Source: Saprospiraceae bacterium
GTDB taxonomy: Bacteria; Bacteroidota; Bacteroidia; Chitinophagales; Saprospiraceae
DNA length: 64,000 nt
Direction: 5' to 3'
Assembly: GCA_028285545.1 (NCBI GenBank)
Contig: JANQPA010000018.1
Coordinates: 186,001-250,000, forward strand
How positions within the stretch are numbered: the first letter of the stretch is position 1; each line of letters opens with the position of its first letter. The notes beneath the pieces are model-generated. The model had not been told where the DNA came from and did not search any database. It saw only the letters and a program-made list of their open reading frames with translations. This document shows, one piece after another, positions 54,719 to 64,000 of this stretch. The translations under genes and the position numbers were made by a program.

Positions 54719-56056
54719 TTAAAAGTCACGATATTCGGCATCTAAATATTGGTTGGCCTCCGACTCTCTAAATTCTGCTTTTTCACTATCCCAGTGTAAA
54801 GTTTTATTGGGAAAACGACCGGCGATTACTCCCAAAAGGATGGTTTCCGTTAGTCTGGCAGAATAAGAAAAAGGAGCACTACACTTTCCTTTACCTAAAC
54901 AAGCATCTACAAATTGATGGTAGTGTTTATTGGCTTCAATACCATAATCCTCAGTAGGGCTTCCTAATTGGCCTGATTTATCATACTTAGACACCTCAAT
55001 TTTTTGGTATTTGCCATCAATAATAAGTCTAGGCAATTCCATAAAATGTGGTAACAAAAGCCGGCCTTTTTCTCCCATAAACATGGCTCCCTGGTCCGGC
55101 AGTTTTTCATTATTGGGCAGCCTTAAATCTTTGTGCATTTTGGGTGCTCCTTCTCCATCATACCATATCCATTTTAAGGATTTGGCTGTATAGGGCGTGC
55201 CAGGGAATTTATAGGTCACAATATTATGTTCCGGGTATCCGAAATCAGTAGGTTTTCGGCATTGATTTTTGATGGTTTTGGGCACATCTAATTGTAAGGC
55301 ATTGTAAGGGGTATCAAAAATATGGACGCCCATATCTCCCAAGGTCCCACATCCATAATCCATTAACTTTCTCCAATTTCCTGGATGATAAACATCTGCT
55401 TTATAGGGCCTTTTGGCAGAAGTCCCTAACCAAAGATTCCAATCTAAATGTTCCGGAACAGGATCACTACCTTGAGGAGCAGGTCCATCAAAACCCCAGT
55501 TTTTTGGAGACCAGGCCCGAACCGTCTTTACCTTTCCAATTATTCCTGATTGAATTAAAACAGTGGCCAATTGGTAATCATAAAAAGAATGTACTTGTAT
55601 CCCCATCTGGGTAATCAGCTGTTTTTCCTCCGCTAATTTACGCATTGCCCTTGCCTCTGCCACATGATGTGTCAGGGGCTTTTGACAATAAACTGCCTTA
55701 TTCATGTTCATTGCCATTATTGAAGCAGGAGCATGAGTATGGTCTGGAGTCGAAACAACAACCGCGTCGATTTGGTCACTCATTTCCTCCAGAAGTTTTC
55801 TATAATCAGCATAAACCTTTGCTTCCGGAAACACTTCCTGAGCTTTTTTTAAAGCTCTTGAATCAACATCACAAAGAGCTGCAATTTTCACTGCATCGTG
55901 ACTGGCAAAAGATTTCAGATCTTCCATTCCCATACCTCCCACTCCAATGTGTGCGGTTCTTAAAGTATTAATATTTCCAAAAGGACTTAATTGATTGGGA
56001 AGGAATGCAACAGAGGATAAAGCTGCCGTATTTTTAATAAATTCTCTTCTTTTCAT
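54719..56056 (-). CDS. Tat-exported Gfo/Idh/MocA-family oxidoreductase
   Basis: This 445-residue protein starts with a twin-arginine signal (MKRREFIKNTAALSS). The NAD-binding domain (about 33-155) has IGVGGMGMEDL, LCDVD, and VVVSTPDHTHAPA followed by CQKPLTHH. The usual EKP motif reads QKP (125-127), as in many exported family members in Bacteroidota. A C-terminal substrate domain covers about 160-430. It is probably a sugar oxidoreductase or glycosidase-like enzyme in the periplasm, with the cofactor bound before export. It converges on the small gene at 54485. Confidence 0.9.
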   Translation of the reverse strand: MKRREFIKNTAALSSVAFLPNQLSPFGNINTLRTAHIGVGGMGMEDLKSFASHDAVKIAALCDVDSRALKKAQEVFPEAKVYADYRKLLEEMSDQIDAVVVSTPDHTHAPASIMAMNMNKAVYCQKPLTHHVAEARAMRKLAEEKQLITQMGIQVHSFYDYQLATVLIQSGIIGKVKTVRAWSPKNWGFDGPAPQGSDPVPEHLDWNLWLGTSAKRPYKADVYHPGNWRKLMDYGCGTLGDMGVHIFDTPYNALQLDVPKTIKNQCRKPTDFGYPEHNIVTYKFPGTPYTAKSLKWIWYDGEGAPKMHKDLRLPNNEKLPDQGAMFMGEKGRLLLPHFMELPRLIIDGKYQKIEVSKYDKSGQLGSPTEDYGIEANKHYHQFVDACLGKGKCSAPFSYSARLTETILLGVIAGRFPNKTLHWDSEKAEFRESEANQYLDAEYRDF

Positions 56057-56217
56057 GATATTGATGATTGGACGGTTCGATTAAAGGTAATTTTTTTTGA
56101 AATAAATTCATATGGAAGCATCCGGTCAAATTTTATAAATCGAGATTATTTTTTCTGCTTTAAAAATAAATCCTTTACATCTCAATTGAATATACTTTGA
56201 TTAAAAAAAGGATAATC

Positions 56218-56880
56218 ATGTTAAAAGAAGGAAAAATTTATCAATACGTTTTTATTTGCCAACTGTTTTTATATCCGACTGCCCTGGTTTCTCAACAAAA
56301 TTTTACGGTCAATATTGATTCTAACCAGCTTTCGTCTAACACTCAAACCTATACCGATTCAAGAGATAATCAAGTATATCAAATCCTTACTATAGGGCGC
56401 ACCACTTGGTTTACAGAAAACCTAAATTACAAAATGGAAGATTCTTTTTGTTATGAAGACAAACAGGAAAATTGCCAAAAATATGGAAGGCTTTACACCT
56501 GGGAAGCAGCCTTGGCGGCTTGTCCAAAGGGCTGGCATTTATCCACAGAATACGAATGGCAATATCTGGAACAACAATTAGGCATGGCCTTTGAAGAATT
56601 GGCATTCAGGGGGAATAGAGGTGTTGATGAAGGTGGAAAAATGAAAGCTGGAGGTTCCAGTGGTTTTAATCTACTTTTCGCAGGCTATAGAAGAAAAAAT
56701 GGAACCTATAATGCCTTGGAAAAAAATGCAGCTATTTGGACTGCTACTGAAGCTGATTTTTCCCATGCCTGGCATCGGGATATAGATACCGGGGATGAAT
56801 TTAGCTATCGAAGTAGAGTGGTCAAATCATATGCTCTAAGCTGCAGGTGTGTAAAAAATATTTTCACCTCTAAAGAATAA
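56218..56880 (+). CDS. FISUMP (Fibrobacter major paralogous) domain protein
   Basis: This 220-residue protein starts at ATG 56218; a TTG 21 bases upstream is less likely. It has a signal peptide (about 1-28). The domain begins with DSRDNQVYQILTIGRTTWFTENLNY and has YGRLYTWEAALAACPKGWHLST, GGSSGFNLLFAGYR and WTATEADFSHAWHRDI, all typical of TIGR02145. Four paired Cys suggest disulfides. It is exported; the role is unknown, probably surface or envelope related. It converges on the lactate permease gene (24 bp apart). Confidence 0.88.
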   Translation: MLKEGKIYQYVFICQLFLYPTALVSQQNFTVNIDSNQLSSNTQTYTDSRDNQVYQILTIGRTTWFTENLNYKMEDSFCYEDKQENCQKYGRLYTWEAALAACPKGWHLSTEYEWQYLEQQLGMAFEELAFRGNRGVDEGGKMKAGGSSGFNLLFAGYRRKNGTYNALEKNAAIWTATEADFSHAWHRDIDTGDEFSYRSRVVKSYALSCRCVKNIFTSKE

Positions 56881-56904
56881 GTAAGGGTAGTAAAATGATT
56901 TATT

Positions 56905-58596
56905 CTAAAACAGGGGATCCGAAATGTTTAATAAATGTATCGCCACCAAACCCATAATTCCGACGATTAACACATAATAGATTGTAGGTAGAATGGTCTT
57001 TCTTAAAATATTCCCTTCCTGCCCCAGTAAGCCTACGGTTGCTGAAGCTGCCACCACATTGTGAATGGCTATCATATTACCTGCTGCCGCTCCTACTGCT
57101 TGAAGACTTACAATCATTGCTGCAGACATGGATAATTTGGTGGCTACTCCAAACTGAAATAGGCTGAACATTAAATTACTTACGGTATTACTTCCAGCAA
57201 TAAAAGCTCCCAAGGCGCCAATCATGGGAGAAAATAGAGGCCAGACTGCCCCAACATTGCCTGCCACCCATTCTGCCATGGCAATTGGCATACTGGAGAT
57301 ACCCAAGTCGTTAACTCCTGAATTGATATAAATTCGAACCATAGGAATGGTAAAGATCAACACAAAGCCTGCTCCTCCAATCATTTTACTAGATTCTGAA
57401 AAAGCCGATTTCAATCCACTGAATTTCATTTTGTGTAAAAAAGCAGTAATGATAACTACTAAAATTAAAATACTACCAGGCAGATAAAGGGGGCTGGAAG
57501 CCGCATCTATTCCAGAAGACAAAATATTGGTCCAACTTATTTTTATATTACTTAAGGCGGACTTTATAGGAAGCTGTTCTATCCTGCTAAGCACCAAAAA
57601 AATGGCAACCAATAAATAAGGAGCCCAGGCTTTAGATAAGGACAAGTGCTTTGGAGTAGCGATGGCCTCCAAATTCATTTCCAGCTTTCCCATCCATTGC
57701 GCAGGCCATTCTGATTTAGGAGCAAAATCCCAGCTTTTCTTTGGTATTAAAAAGCCTTGTCGGGCAGCAAATGTTACTATACCAAGTCCTACTAGTGCCC
57801 CCAAAAGAGAGGGAAATTCAGGTCCTAAAAACCAGCCTGCCAAAGTATAAGGGAGTGTAAAAGCAAGACCTCCAAATAAAGCGAAGGGGAAAATTGATAA
57901 ACCTTCTTTCCATGATTTTTTTTCTCCAAAAAAACGGGTCATCATTGCGCACATAAATAAAGGCATGATGGTTCCTGCTATCGCATGAAGAGCTACCGCA
58001 TTGGAGGTTACAACCTGGAGATAATCTGAATATTCTAGCCCCTTTTGAGCTAGCTGAGCGGTTAATTCTGGATTTTCAAGGCCTCCTTTAACGCCTACTA
58101 AAACTGGCGTTCCTACCGCTCCAAAGGTTACCGGTGTACTTTGTACCATCATTCCTAACATAACCGCTGTTAAAGCAGGAAATCCCAGAGCCACCAATAA
58201 TGGAGCTGTAATGGCTGCAGGAGTACCAAACCCCGCAGCACCTTCGATAAATGCACCAAATAGCCATACAATAATGACTACCTGTACTCTCCTATCCTCA
58301 CTAATATTTGAAAAACCTTTTCGAATAACCCCTACTGCTCCTGAGTATTTTAAAGTATTCAACAAAAGAATGGCACCAAAAATGATGTACAATATATCAA
58401 TGGTAATAAATAAGCCCTGAATACTTGAAGCCAAAACGTGATTAAAAGATACCCCCCATAGTGAAATTGCAATAATTGCTGTGACGATAAAAGCAATGGG
58501 CATTACTCTTTTGGCAGGCCACCGAAATCCAACCAACAACAATCCAGTCAATAAAATTGGAAATACAGCTAATAAGGCCAGGAGAAATGGGCTCAT
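56905..58596 (-). CDS. lldP: L-lactate permease
   Basis: This 563-residue LctP-family transporter has about 13-14 membrane segments over its whole length. Signature stretches are [17 protein letters not shown] (about 113-129), [16 protein letters not shown], and near the C-terminus [17 protein letters not shown] and [20 protein letters not shown]. It imports L-lactate (also D-lactate or glycolate) with protons at the inner membrane. No lactate dehydrogenase genes are adjacent. The DUF1080 gene lies upstream (28 bp) on the same strand and may be cotranscribed. Confidence 0.92.
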   Translation of the reverse strand: MSPFLLALLAVFPILLTGLLLVGFRWPAKRVMPIAFIVTAIIAISLWGVSFNHVLASSIQGLFITIDILYIIFGAILLLNTLKYSGAVGVIRKGFSNISEDRRVQVVIIVWLFGAFIEGAAGFGTPAAITAPLLVALGFPALTAVMLGMMVQSTPVTFGAVGTPVLVGVKGGLENPELTAQLAQKGLEYSDYLQVVTSNAVALHAIAGTIMPLFMCAMMTRFFGEKKSWKEGLSIFPFALFGGLAFTLPYTLAGWFLGPEFPSLLGALVGLGIVTFAARQGFLIPKKSWDFAPKSEWPAQWMGKLEMNLEAIATPKHLSLSKAWAPYLLVAIFLVLSRIEQLPIKSALSNIKISWTNILSSGIDAASSPLYLPGSILILVVIITAFLHKMKFSGLKSAFSESSKMIGGAGFVLIFTIPMVRIYINSGVNDLGISSMPIAMAEWVAGNVGAVWPLFSPMIGALGAFIAGSNTVSNLMFSLFQFGVATKLSMSAAMIVSLQAVGAAAGNMIAIHNVVAASATVGLLGQEGNILRKTILPTIYYVLIVGIMGLVAIHLLNISDPLF

Positions 58597-58624
58597 ACTA
58601 TAAAGTTTTAGGCAATCCGTATTT

Positions 58625-59302
58625 TTATTTAGGGCTTAGATCTTTGATGCGGATATTCCGAAATTTTACCACATATCCATGTCCAAGGAAGCCGATGTGT
58701 CCAGTAGTTCTTTGCAAGCCAGGATGGTCCCGCCCATCCATGGTTCCATTCTTACTGGCTTCCAAAAAATCGCCATCGACAATAGTGGTGCCATTCAAAA
58801 CAACTTTGATTTTAGAGCCTTGGACAAAAACCTCTTCCTCATTCCATTCCCCGACAGGTTTTAAAAAACCTCTTTTAGCCGGAATAATACCGTAAACTGA
58901 TCCATGGTATTGATAGGGTTCCAGGTTTTTATAGATTTCTGCAGTATTGTCTAATATTTGGATTTCCTTACCCACATAGGCGGCATCACCTTCTAAAGGC
59001 GCATGAATTCCGAGGCCATTATTGCCATCAGGAGGAAGTTGAAATTCAAATCGAAAAATAAAATCACTGTATTGTTTTTCGGTGTATAAATTACCACCAC
59101 TCCCCTCTTCACCTTCAGCATCTGGGTTAACTACTATCATTCCGTCCTGAGCTTGATAGGAATGCTTATTGCCAACCCATCCATCTAGGTTTTCTCCGTT
59201 AAATAAGGATACAAATTCTGGTTCTTCTGCATCTTGTTGAGAACCGCAAGAGGCTAAAAACGTAAAAGCAACTAAAAGCAGCAAGGTTAGTTCTTTTTTC
59301 AT
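58625..59302 (-). CDS. DUF1080 (3-keto-disaccharide hydrolase) lipoprotein
   Basis: This 225-residue lipoprotein (C19 in TFLASCGS) consists of one DUF1080 domain, a concanavalin-like sandwich. Motifs are [52 protein letters not shown], and [21 protein letters not shown]. Members act on 3-keto-glycosides together with Gfo/Idh/MocA oxidoreductases; one such oxidoreductase is encoded at 54719-56056. It faces the periplasm. Confidence 0.9.
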   Translation of the reverse strand: MKKELTLLLLVAFTFLASCGSQQDAEEPEFVSLFNGENLDGWVGNKHSYQAQDGMIVVNPDAEGEEGSGGNLYTEKQYSDFIFRFEFQLPPDGNNGLGIHAPLEGDAAYVGKEIQILDNTAEIYKNLEPYQYHGSVYGIIPAKRGFLKPVGEWNEEEVFVQGSKIKVVLNGTTIVDGDFLEASKNGTMDGRDHPGLQRTTGHIGFLGHGYVVKFRNIRIKDLSPK

Positions 59303-59786
59303 GGATTTAAATTAATTAATTCAGATTGAGTGGCTAAACAAAAGGAGAAAGTAAAAAAGCGAAGGATATAATAGCTGTTTAAGTGTATCTATGCCTTTTT
59401 CTAAATCACCTTTTTCTCTTCTGATTTACGGAAGATGTAAGCATATATCAAAGAGTAATTGCACTAATTTACTTTAAAAGTCGGAAGTGATGGTATAAAA
59501 TTTTAACTAAGGTGATAAAACTTTCTTAATGGGGGATATTAATGTATAGTTATAATTTTTGATTTGGTATATTTATAAAAATAAATCAAACCTAATTTTG
59601 GAGAAAGATTAAAAATGCTTCTTTTTCGTTAATTCTATCAATCCAATCATATCTCAAAAGAACTAATACAACAAATTCTAGGAATTGTGACTAATTTTCC
59701 TTATTCACGTCTTAAGCTAAGTAAGAATTACTGGAATTAAATGAATAAAAAATAATCAGTCTTTCACATTTAAAAACCTATTTTTA
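59303..59786. other. AT-rich divergent spacer
   Basis: This is a 484-bp gap between the DUF1080 gene (minus) and the OmpA gene (plus). No open frame of interest, no hairpin and no complete TTG-N19-TAnnTTTG promoter was found. Both promoters must be here but I cannot place them. Confidence 0.5.
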
Positions 59787-60719
59787 ATGAATCGTTTTAC
59801 AAAATTACAGGGAATAGTTCTCCTTGTTATCTTCGTCTCTTCTTTTTCATGCGTCAGTACCAAAAAATACGATGCTATGGAAGCAGATTTACGAACTAAG
59901 ATCCAAACTGCCGAGCAGATGTTGGTGGAATGTAAAGAAGGTGCCACCACTTATCGGACCAGCAGTGAGCGACAAAGACAAACCCTCCAATCTAACCTGA
60001 ACAATTCAAATACATCCAACCAACTACTGGAACAACAAATTCAGAATTTAAAGGAGCAGGTTGCCGATTTGAAAAAACAGCGCGACGCACAATTATCACA
60101 GGTTGGTGATCTTACCGTATTATCAAAATCTGCTAACGATAATATTGCCCAAACCCTGGCTCAATTGGAAAAAAAGGACAAATACATACAATTGTTACAG
60201 GAAGCCCGAACCAAAGCCGATTCCATTAACCTTGCTTTGGCAGTGAACTTAAAAAGTGTGCTTAAAGATGGTATTGCTGATGAGGATATAGAAATTAAGG
60301 TGGATAAAACCGTTGTTTTTATCAACTTATCTGATAAAATGTTATACAAAAGTGGTAGTGCTAATTTAACTCCTAAAGCACAGGAGGTTTTAGGAAAAAT
60401 TGCTAAAATCATTGAAGATAAGCCAGATCTTGAGGTTATGGTAGAGGGATATACCGATAATGTTCCCATCAAAACTACTGGCATTCAAGACAATTGGGAT
60501 TTGAGTGTTAAACGAGCTACTTCCGTTGTGAGAGTTCTTCAAAACACTTATAATGTGGATCCGAATAAATTGATCGCTGCTGGGCGTGGACAGTATAATG
60601 CATTGGCCAGCAATGAAACTGCCGAAGGAAGAGCCATTAACAGAAGAACTAGGATCATCATCATGCCTAAACTTAATCAGTTTTACGATTTGTTGAATCC
60701 TAATAATATCGACAAATAA
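59787..60719 (+). CDS. OmpA-family outer-membrane lipoprotein
   Basis: This 310-residue protein has a lipoprotein signal (C22 in VSSFSC). A long coiled coil (about 25-150, Gln/Lys/Glu heptads) precedes a C-terminal OmpA/MotB peptidoglycan-binding domain (about 180-300) with LYKSGSANLTPKAQEVL, VEGYTDNVP and the NRRTRI helix. It should link the outer membrane to peptidoglycan. Single gene, ended by a strong hairpin. Confidence 0.92.
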   Translation: MNRFTKLQGIVLLVIFVSSFSCVSTKKYDAMEADLRTKIQTAEQMLVECKEGATTYRTSSERQRQTLQSNLNNSNTSNQLLEQQIQNLKEQVADLKKQRDAQLSQVGDLTVLSKSANDNIAQTLAQLEKKDKYIQLLQEARTKADSINLALAVNLKSVLKDGIADEDIEIKVDKTVVFINLSDKMLYKSGSANLTPKAQEVLGKIAKIIEDKPDLEVMVEGYTDNVPIKTTGIQDNWDLSVKRATSVVRVLQNTYNVDPNKLIAAGRGQYNALASNETAEGRAINRRTRIIIMPKLNQFYDLLNPNNIDK

Positions 60720-60762
60720 TTTAGGGAAGACAGAATCTAAAGTTTACTTCCAATCATAAGCT

Positions 60763-60808
60763 ATTAGGTGTTATGGAAACCAGAAAAGAGTTTTCCGTAA
60801 CACCTAAT
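60763..60808. terminator. Bidirectional terminator
   Basis: Arms at 60763-60779 and 60792-60808 (core TTAGGTGTTA and TAACACCTAA) pair over 17 bp with one G-T wobble around a 12-base loop. The right arm overlaps the last codons of the convergent AraC-type gene, so it serves both genes. Confidence 0.75.
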
Positions 60809-61976
60809 TTGTTTTTGCCTCTACCAAGCTATTTTTTCGATACTGACTTGGGGTTTGCCCAGTAATTTTTTTAAATACGGTATTAAATGAAGATTTAGAA
60901 TTAAAGCCTACCCTATACAAAATTTCAAGAACTGTTTTGTTTCTGTTTTCTGGTTTGCTTAACAATAACATGGCTTTTTTTATTCGATATTCATTGATGA
61001 AATCAAAAAAATGTTTATTCAGTTTATGGTTAATGAGCAGTGATAATTCTCTCTCAGGAATTTTTAATAACCTTGATAATTGGAACATACTTAAGGAGGC
61101 ATTAAGGTAAGGTTCTTCTTTCTCCATATATGATTTTATGAATTGGATCAATTCGGCATCTTTTTCTTCACTAAAAATATAATCATTTGAATAGGGCCGC
61201 TTTTTTTCTTTAATCCAAGAGCCATTCTCCCTTTTATCTAAATCATCCTCTATCCCTTCAAACAAATTTTTGTGTCTAAAAGCCTGATAACTAATAAAAT
61301 AAATTAGGACTACCACAGCTCCCCAGGTGACCAATTCAAAATCGAATCCGCTCCCTGCACCTAAAATTATTCTGATCAGTTCCGCTCCCCAGAGCAAGAT
61401 GATAGGTAATATTGTTAGAACAAACCGCCATAGCCAATTAATATTGAGCATAGCATAATCAGAATATTCTTTATGGACAATTACCTTATAGCGTTTTATT
61501 TCCAAAAGAGTAAGAACATAACAAATAATAATGAGTATAAAAGCATAATACTGCTGAGCCATGAAAAGACTGGAGACCAGACTCATTCCAAAGTATTCTT
61601 CAATTTTTTGATTATTTGCCAAATAAAGACCAACATTGATCAGGGTAATCCCCATAACAGCAAATGCCAGCAGGTAGTGAATTTTTAAAAACTTCCAGTA
61701 GAATTTTGAACGTCCGACTTTCTCAAGAATATAATGAAAGAAAAGAATCGGATAAAACAACTTGACTTCAGGAAGGGCAAAATAAAATAAAGAATAACCA
61801 AAGATATAATCAAAGGGCATAAACTGAAGAGTGCCTTCATAAATGATGACCAGTAAAAAGAGCCCCAATAATCTATTGGCAAAGCTCTGATGCTTTTTTG
61901 AAAATAAATATAAAAGCACCAAAAATAAGCCTTGAATAATGGCCGCCCACACTAAGGTAGAGATGAAATCTTCCAT
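60804..61976 (-). CDS. Membrane-bound AraC-family regulator
   Basis: This 390-residue protein has seven membrane segments in the first ~230 residues (from ISTLVWAAIIQGLFLVLLYL on), a charged linker, and an AraC helix-turn-helix pair at about 285-380. The latter is marked by SMFQLSRLLKIPERELS and ILYRVGFNSKSSFNTVFKKITGQTPSQYR. The layout, seven helices fused to an AraC domain, is common in Bacteroidota and implies sensing in the membrane and direct binding to DNA. The neighbouring divergent GIN-domain gene may be a target (inference). Confidence 0.9.
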   Translation of the reverse strand: MEDFISTLVWAAIIQGLFLVLLYLFSKKHQSFANRLLGLFLLVIIYEGTLQFMPFDYIFGYSLFYFALPEVKLFYPILFFHYILEKVGRSKFYWKFLKIHYLLAFAVMGITLINVGLYLANNQKIEEYFGMSLVSSLFMAQQYYAFILIIICYVLTLLEIKRYKVIVHKEYSDYAMLNINWLWRFVLTILPIILLWGAELIRIILGAGSGFDFELVTWGAVVVLIYFISYQAFRHKNLFEGIEDDLDKRENGSWIKEKKRPYSNDYIFSEEKDAELIQFIKSYMEKEEPYLNASLSMFQLSRLLKIPERELSLLINHKLNKHFFDFINEYRIKKAMLLLSKPENRNKTVLEILYRVGFNSKSSFNTVFKKITGQTPSQYRKNSLVEAKTN

Positions 61977-62133
61977 TCAAACAAAAATATTCCTTTAGCA
62001 GAATTATTTTCTGAATTTGAACTACTTTTTTATTTCAATACTCCATAAAAAAAATATCAAGTCTAGCCTTCTCGAGAATTTTAACAAAAAATTGAATTCC
62101 AAGACTTTAAAATAAATTCGAACCTATCTGTTG

Positions 62134-62178
62134 AAAAAGTCGAACCTTCCAAATAAAAAACCATTGGTTCGACTTTTT
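62134..62178. promoter_or_regulatory. Strong hairpin in a divergent spacer
   Basis: AAAAAGTCGAACC (62134-62146) and GGTTCGACTTTTT (62166-62178) form a perfect 13-bp stem with a 19-base loop, followed by TTATT. It has the form of an intrinsic terminator, yet both flanking genes (60804-61976 minus, 62260-62991 plus) point away from it. TCGAACCT is also repeated at 62118-62125. It may end an antisense or small RNA, or act in the leader of the GIN gene. Confidence 0.45.
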
Positions 62179-62259
62179 TATTCGGTCGATTTAAGAGGCC
62201 AGTTTATTCATTTTTGATGCATCAAAAATTAATTCATCTTAAATCAAATTGCCGACATT

Positions 62260-62991
62260 ATGAAAACAATTCATTTGAATCTAGCCGTCGCCTTTTTGGC
62301 ACTAATTTTTATGGGATGTGAAAAGGAGGATTTTAATATTTCACCTTCTAGTAATATCACCTCCAAACAACATGTACTTGCTGACTTTCAAGACCTCGAA
62401 ATTTCCGATCCGTTTAATGTTTACATAACTTTTTCTGATACCGAAGAGTCACTCAGAATCGAAGCCAATGAAAACTTGCATTCTTTAATCCAAATTGATC
62501 AAAACAACAGGAATTTGTCCATAAAGCTTAAAAACAATACCACAATTACTGGCGGTAATGTTACATTAAATATTTTTATCAGTACCCAAAAGATAGAATC
62601 GATCGATGCTCAAGGTGCTACCCACATTTTTCTTCAAAACCAATGGAATGGCACCGAAGCTGAAATTGACCTTGATGGAGCAAGTTCACTAACTGGTACC
62701 ATAAATACTGATCAACTCTTCACTCAATTAACAGGAGCCTGTCATTTAGATGTTGAAGGAAATGTGGATTACTTTGAAATTGACGCTACTGGTGCCTCTA
62801 CTTTTAAAGGTTTTGAATTTGCAACGAATGAATTAAATGCTGATTTAAGAGGAGGAAGTGAATTATCGCTTACTGTGAATGAAAAATTAAGCATAAAAGC
62901 TTCAGGAGCCTCTACAGTGTACTATAAAGGGCAAGGCACTATCGAAAATCAAAACCTATCAGGAAACTCCAAGATCTTAAAGGTTGAATAA
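62260..62991 (+). CDS. GIN-domain (DUF2807) lipoprotein
   Basis: This 243-residue lipoprotein has its lipid Cys at C20 (LIFMGC). The rest is one DUF2807 domain: DFQDLEISDPFNVYITFSD, then repeated GA(S/T) turns (DAQGATHIF, DLDGASSLTG, DATGASTFKG, KASGASTVYY), one per coil of a right-handed beta-helix. It is exposed to the periplasm or surface; the function of the family is unknown. Right after its stop, in the same frame, lies the tail of an S41 peptidase. Confidence 0.9.
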   Translation: MKTIHLNLAVAFLALIFMGCEKEDFNISPSSNITSKQHVLADFQDLEISDPFNVYITFSDTEESLRIEANENLHSLIQIDQNNRNLSIKLKNNTTITGGNVTLNIFISTQKIESIDAQGATHIFLQNQWNGTEAEIDLDGASSLTGTINTDQLFTQLTGACHLDVEGNVDYFEIDATGASTFKGFEFATNELNADLRGGSELSLTVNEKLSIKASGASTVYYKGQGTIENQNLSGNSKILKVE

Positions 62992-63102
62992 AATTCTCTC
63001 CAAGGGGGCGTCTCATATCCCGATATTTTTGTAAAAAACTCTTTGGAAGAAATTCAATTGGGGCAAGACAAAACTTTGGAAAAAGCACTAAGTCAGTTTT
63101 AA
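62992..63102 (+). pseudogene. C-terminal remnant of an S41 (C-terminal processing) peptidase
   Basis: In frame directly after the TAA of the GIN gene, 36 codons read NSLQGGVSYPDIFVKN, then SLEEIQLGQDKTLEKALSQF and TAA (63100-63102). GGVxPDI followed by a spacer and QLEKAL is the usual end of S41 peptidases. The rest of such a gene is absent. There is no start codon. Either this is a relic left by deletion, or read-through would append it. It overlaps the last 15 bases of the convergent kinase gene. Confidence 0.55.
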
Positions 63103-64000
63103 AGAATTATTATAACGACTAAATTGAATAAGTGTGGAATAACCATTTTGTGTATCCACACTTATTTTTCCTTTTAATTTTTTACTTAAAATCTTTATTA
63201 AATCTGTTCCAAAGGAGGTCGACTGCATTTCTGAAACTTCAGTTGGAAGGCCCTGACCATTGTCTGAGCATTTTAAACAAAGTTCATTTTGATCATTAAT
63301 CCAAAGATGAATAGTTATATGTCCGACTTGATTGTTAGGGAAGGCGTATTTTAATGAATTGGTAACCAATTCATTAATAATCAGCCCAAGAGGAATGGCA
63401 GTATCTACATCCATTGGAGGAACTTCGGTAAGGATTTCAAGTTTTACTCTTTCTTCTATTCCAAAAGAAGACAGCAAATGTTCTGTCAAATCTTGTATAT
63501 ACTCCGCCATAATTACAGAAGCCAGTTCATCCCCCATGTACAGTTTTTGATGAATCAAACCCATGGACTGAACCCTATTGCGACCTTCCATAACTGCATC
63601 CAAAGCACTTGGATCCTCAATATAATCAGATTGCAAACTTAGAAGACTGGATAATACCTGTAGATTATTTTTCACTCTATGGTGGATCTCTTTTATCAGA
63701 AATGCTTTTTCTTCATTACTCTTTTCAAGTAGGGTATTTTGTTTTCTTTTTCCAGAATAAGCCCTCCACAAGAGTCCTGCCATTAATAGTAGCAAGCTCC
63801 CTCCCCCCAAAGAATAATAGAGTTGAAGTTGTTTTTGCCTCAAAAGAGATTCTTTTTTTTCGGTTTCATACTTAGTTTGCATATCCAGCAGGTTGCGATT
63901 GGATTCAAGTGTATAGATACTATCTTCCAAAACCTCCTGCTTTGATTGATAGAAAAAAGCTTTTTCGTATTGCTTTAATCCCAAATAAGCATCGGCTAAA
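63088..64000 (-). CDS. TPR-containing sensor histidine kinase (HisKA_2 type), 5' end outside the window
   Basis: The minus-strand frame is open to the window edge. The codons upstream of the TTG at 63984 read LADAY and continue as a TPR helix (LGLKQYEKAFFYQ), so the real start is beyond 64000. A coiled stretch with ETEKKESLLRQKQLQ, one membrane segment (YYSLGGGSLLLLMAGLLWRAY) and a cytoplasmic kinase follow. The phospho-acceptor His is in KEIHHRVKNNLQVLSSLLSLQ (HisKA_2/HWE style), with N box IINELVTNSLKYAF and G box CSDNGQGLP. N-terminal periplasmic TPRs are usual for this class in Bacteroidota. No response regulator is visible. Confidence 0.88.
   Translation of the reverse strand, partial: LADAYLGLKQYEKAFFYQSKQEVLEDSIYTLESNRNLLDMQTKYETEKKESLLRQKQLQLYYSLGGGSLLLLMAGLLWRAYSGKRKQNTLLEKSNEEKAFLIKEIHHRVKNNLQVLSSLLSLQSDYIEDPSALDAVMEGRNRVQSMGLIHQKLYMGDELASVIMAEYIQDLTEHLLSSFGIEERVKLEILTEVPPMDVDTAIPLGLIINELVTNSLKYAFPNNQVGHITIHLWINDQNELCLKCSDNGQGLPTEVSEMQSTSFGTDLIKILSKKLKGKISVDTQNGYSTLIQFSRYNNSLKLT

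Noticed and set aside
1..64000. tRNA, rRNA, CRISPR, prophage or complete insertion sequence
   Set aside because: I looked for cloverleaf-type inverted repeats with CCA ends, spaced direct repeats, integrase or transposase motifs (DDE, Tyr recombinase) and phage structural genes, and found none. A systematic search was not possible.

Overview
The window is AT-rich and carries several signatures of the phylum Bacteroidota. These are a giant surface protein with SprB repeats and a type IX secretion (T9SS) C-terminal sorting domain, the Bacteroidota type of membrane anti-sigma factor, FISUMP, GIN (DUF2807) and DUF1080 proteins, and promoters of the TTG-N19/20-TAnnTTTG kind. The Saprospiria lineage is my best guess, by inference only. 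No rRNA, tRNA, CRISPR array, prophage or intact insertion sequence was seen. Genes run off both edges of the window.

Region 1 (1-10.2 kb) holds the end of an unrecognised helical protein, a frameshifted small gene, and a signalling island. In the island an ECF-type sigma factor and a single-pass anti-sigma factor, translationally coupled, lie between two large exported TPR-CHAT proteases. A 19-bp element centred on ATACCA-T6-TGGTAT occurs once upstream of each CHAT gene, in opposite orientations. A perfect 19-bp hairpin sits in the presumed leader of the second CHAT gene. Region 2 (10.3-15.4 kb) is a menaquinone cluster, menF-menD-menC-menE. Region 3 (15.4-19.2 kb) has a LytS/LytTR two-component pair, a MITE-like palindromic repeat and a long-form GAPDH.

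Region 4 (19.4-34.8 kb) is the most striking block. Six plus-strand genes follow one another with short or negative spacing. They encode a 2388-residue T9SS adhesin, a Kelch lipoprotein, an exported membrane protein, an exported WD40 protein, a cytoplasmic CHAT protease, and a membrane-anchored STAND NTPase whose start overlaps the protease stop. The arrangement suggests a cell-envelope sensing system in which a STAND switch controls a caspase-like protease. It could be a conflict or defence module, or a surface-quality signalling module.

Region 5 (34.8-46.8 kb) is rich in secreted or peptide-handling enzymes: an S51 cyanophycinase-like peptidase, an aminopeptidase P, an enolase-superfamily enzyme, DPP-IV, a sulfatase lipoprotein, a MacB/FtsX-type permease and a Tat-exported alanine racemase. 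Region 6 (46.8-64 kb) is ordinary accessory and housekeeping content with convergent gene pairs separated by hairpins. It includes a SUMF1-like protein, PhzF, two GNATs, PaiB, YciI, a transmembrane regulator-like protein, an alpha/beta hydrolase, a Gfo/Idh/MocA oxidoreductase, lactate permease, a DUF1080 lipoprotein, an OmpA lipoprotein, a membrane AraC regulator, a GIN-domain lipoprotein and a histidine kinase cut by the window edge. Two gene remnants, an unknown tail at 46.8 kb and an S41 peptidase tail at 63.0 kb, show local gene decay.

All domain calls rest on motif reading by eye. No database search was run.
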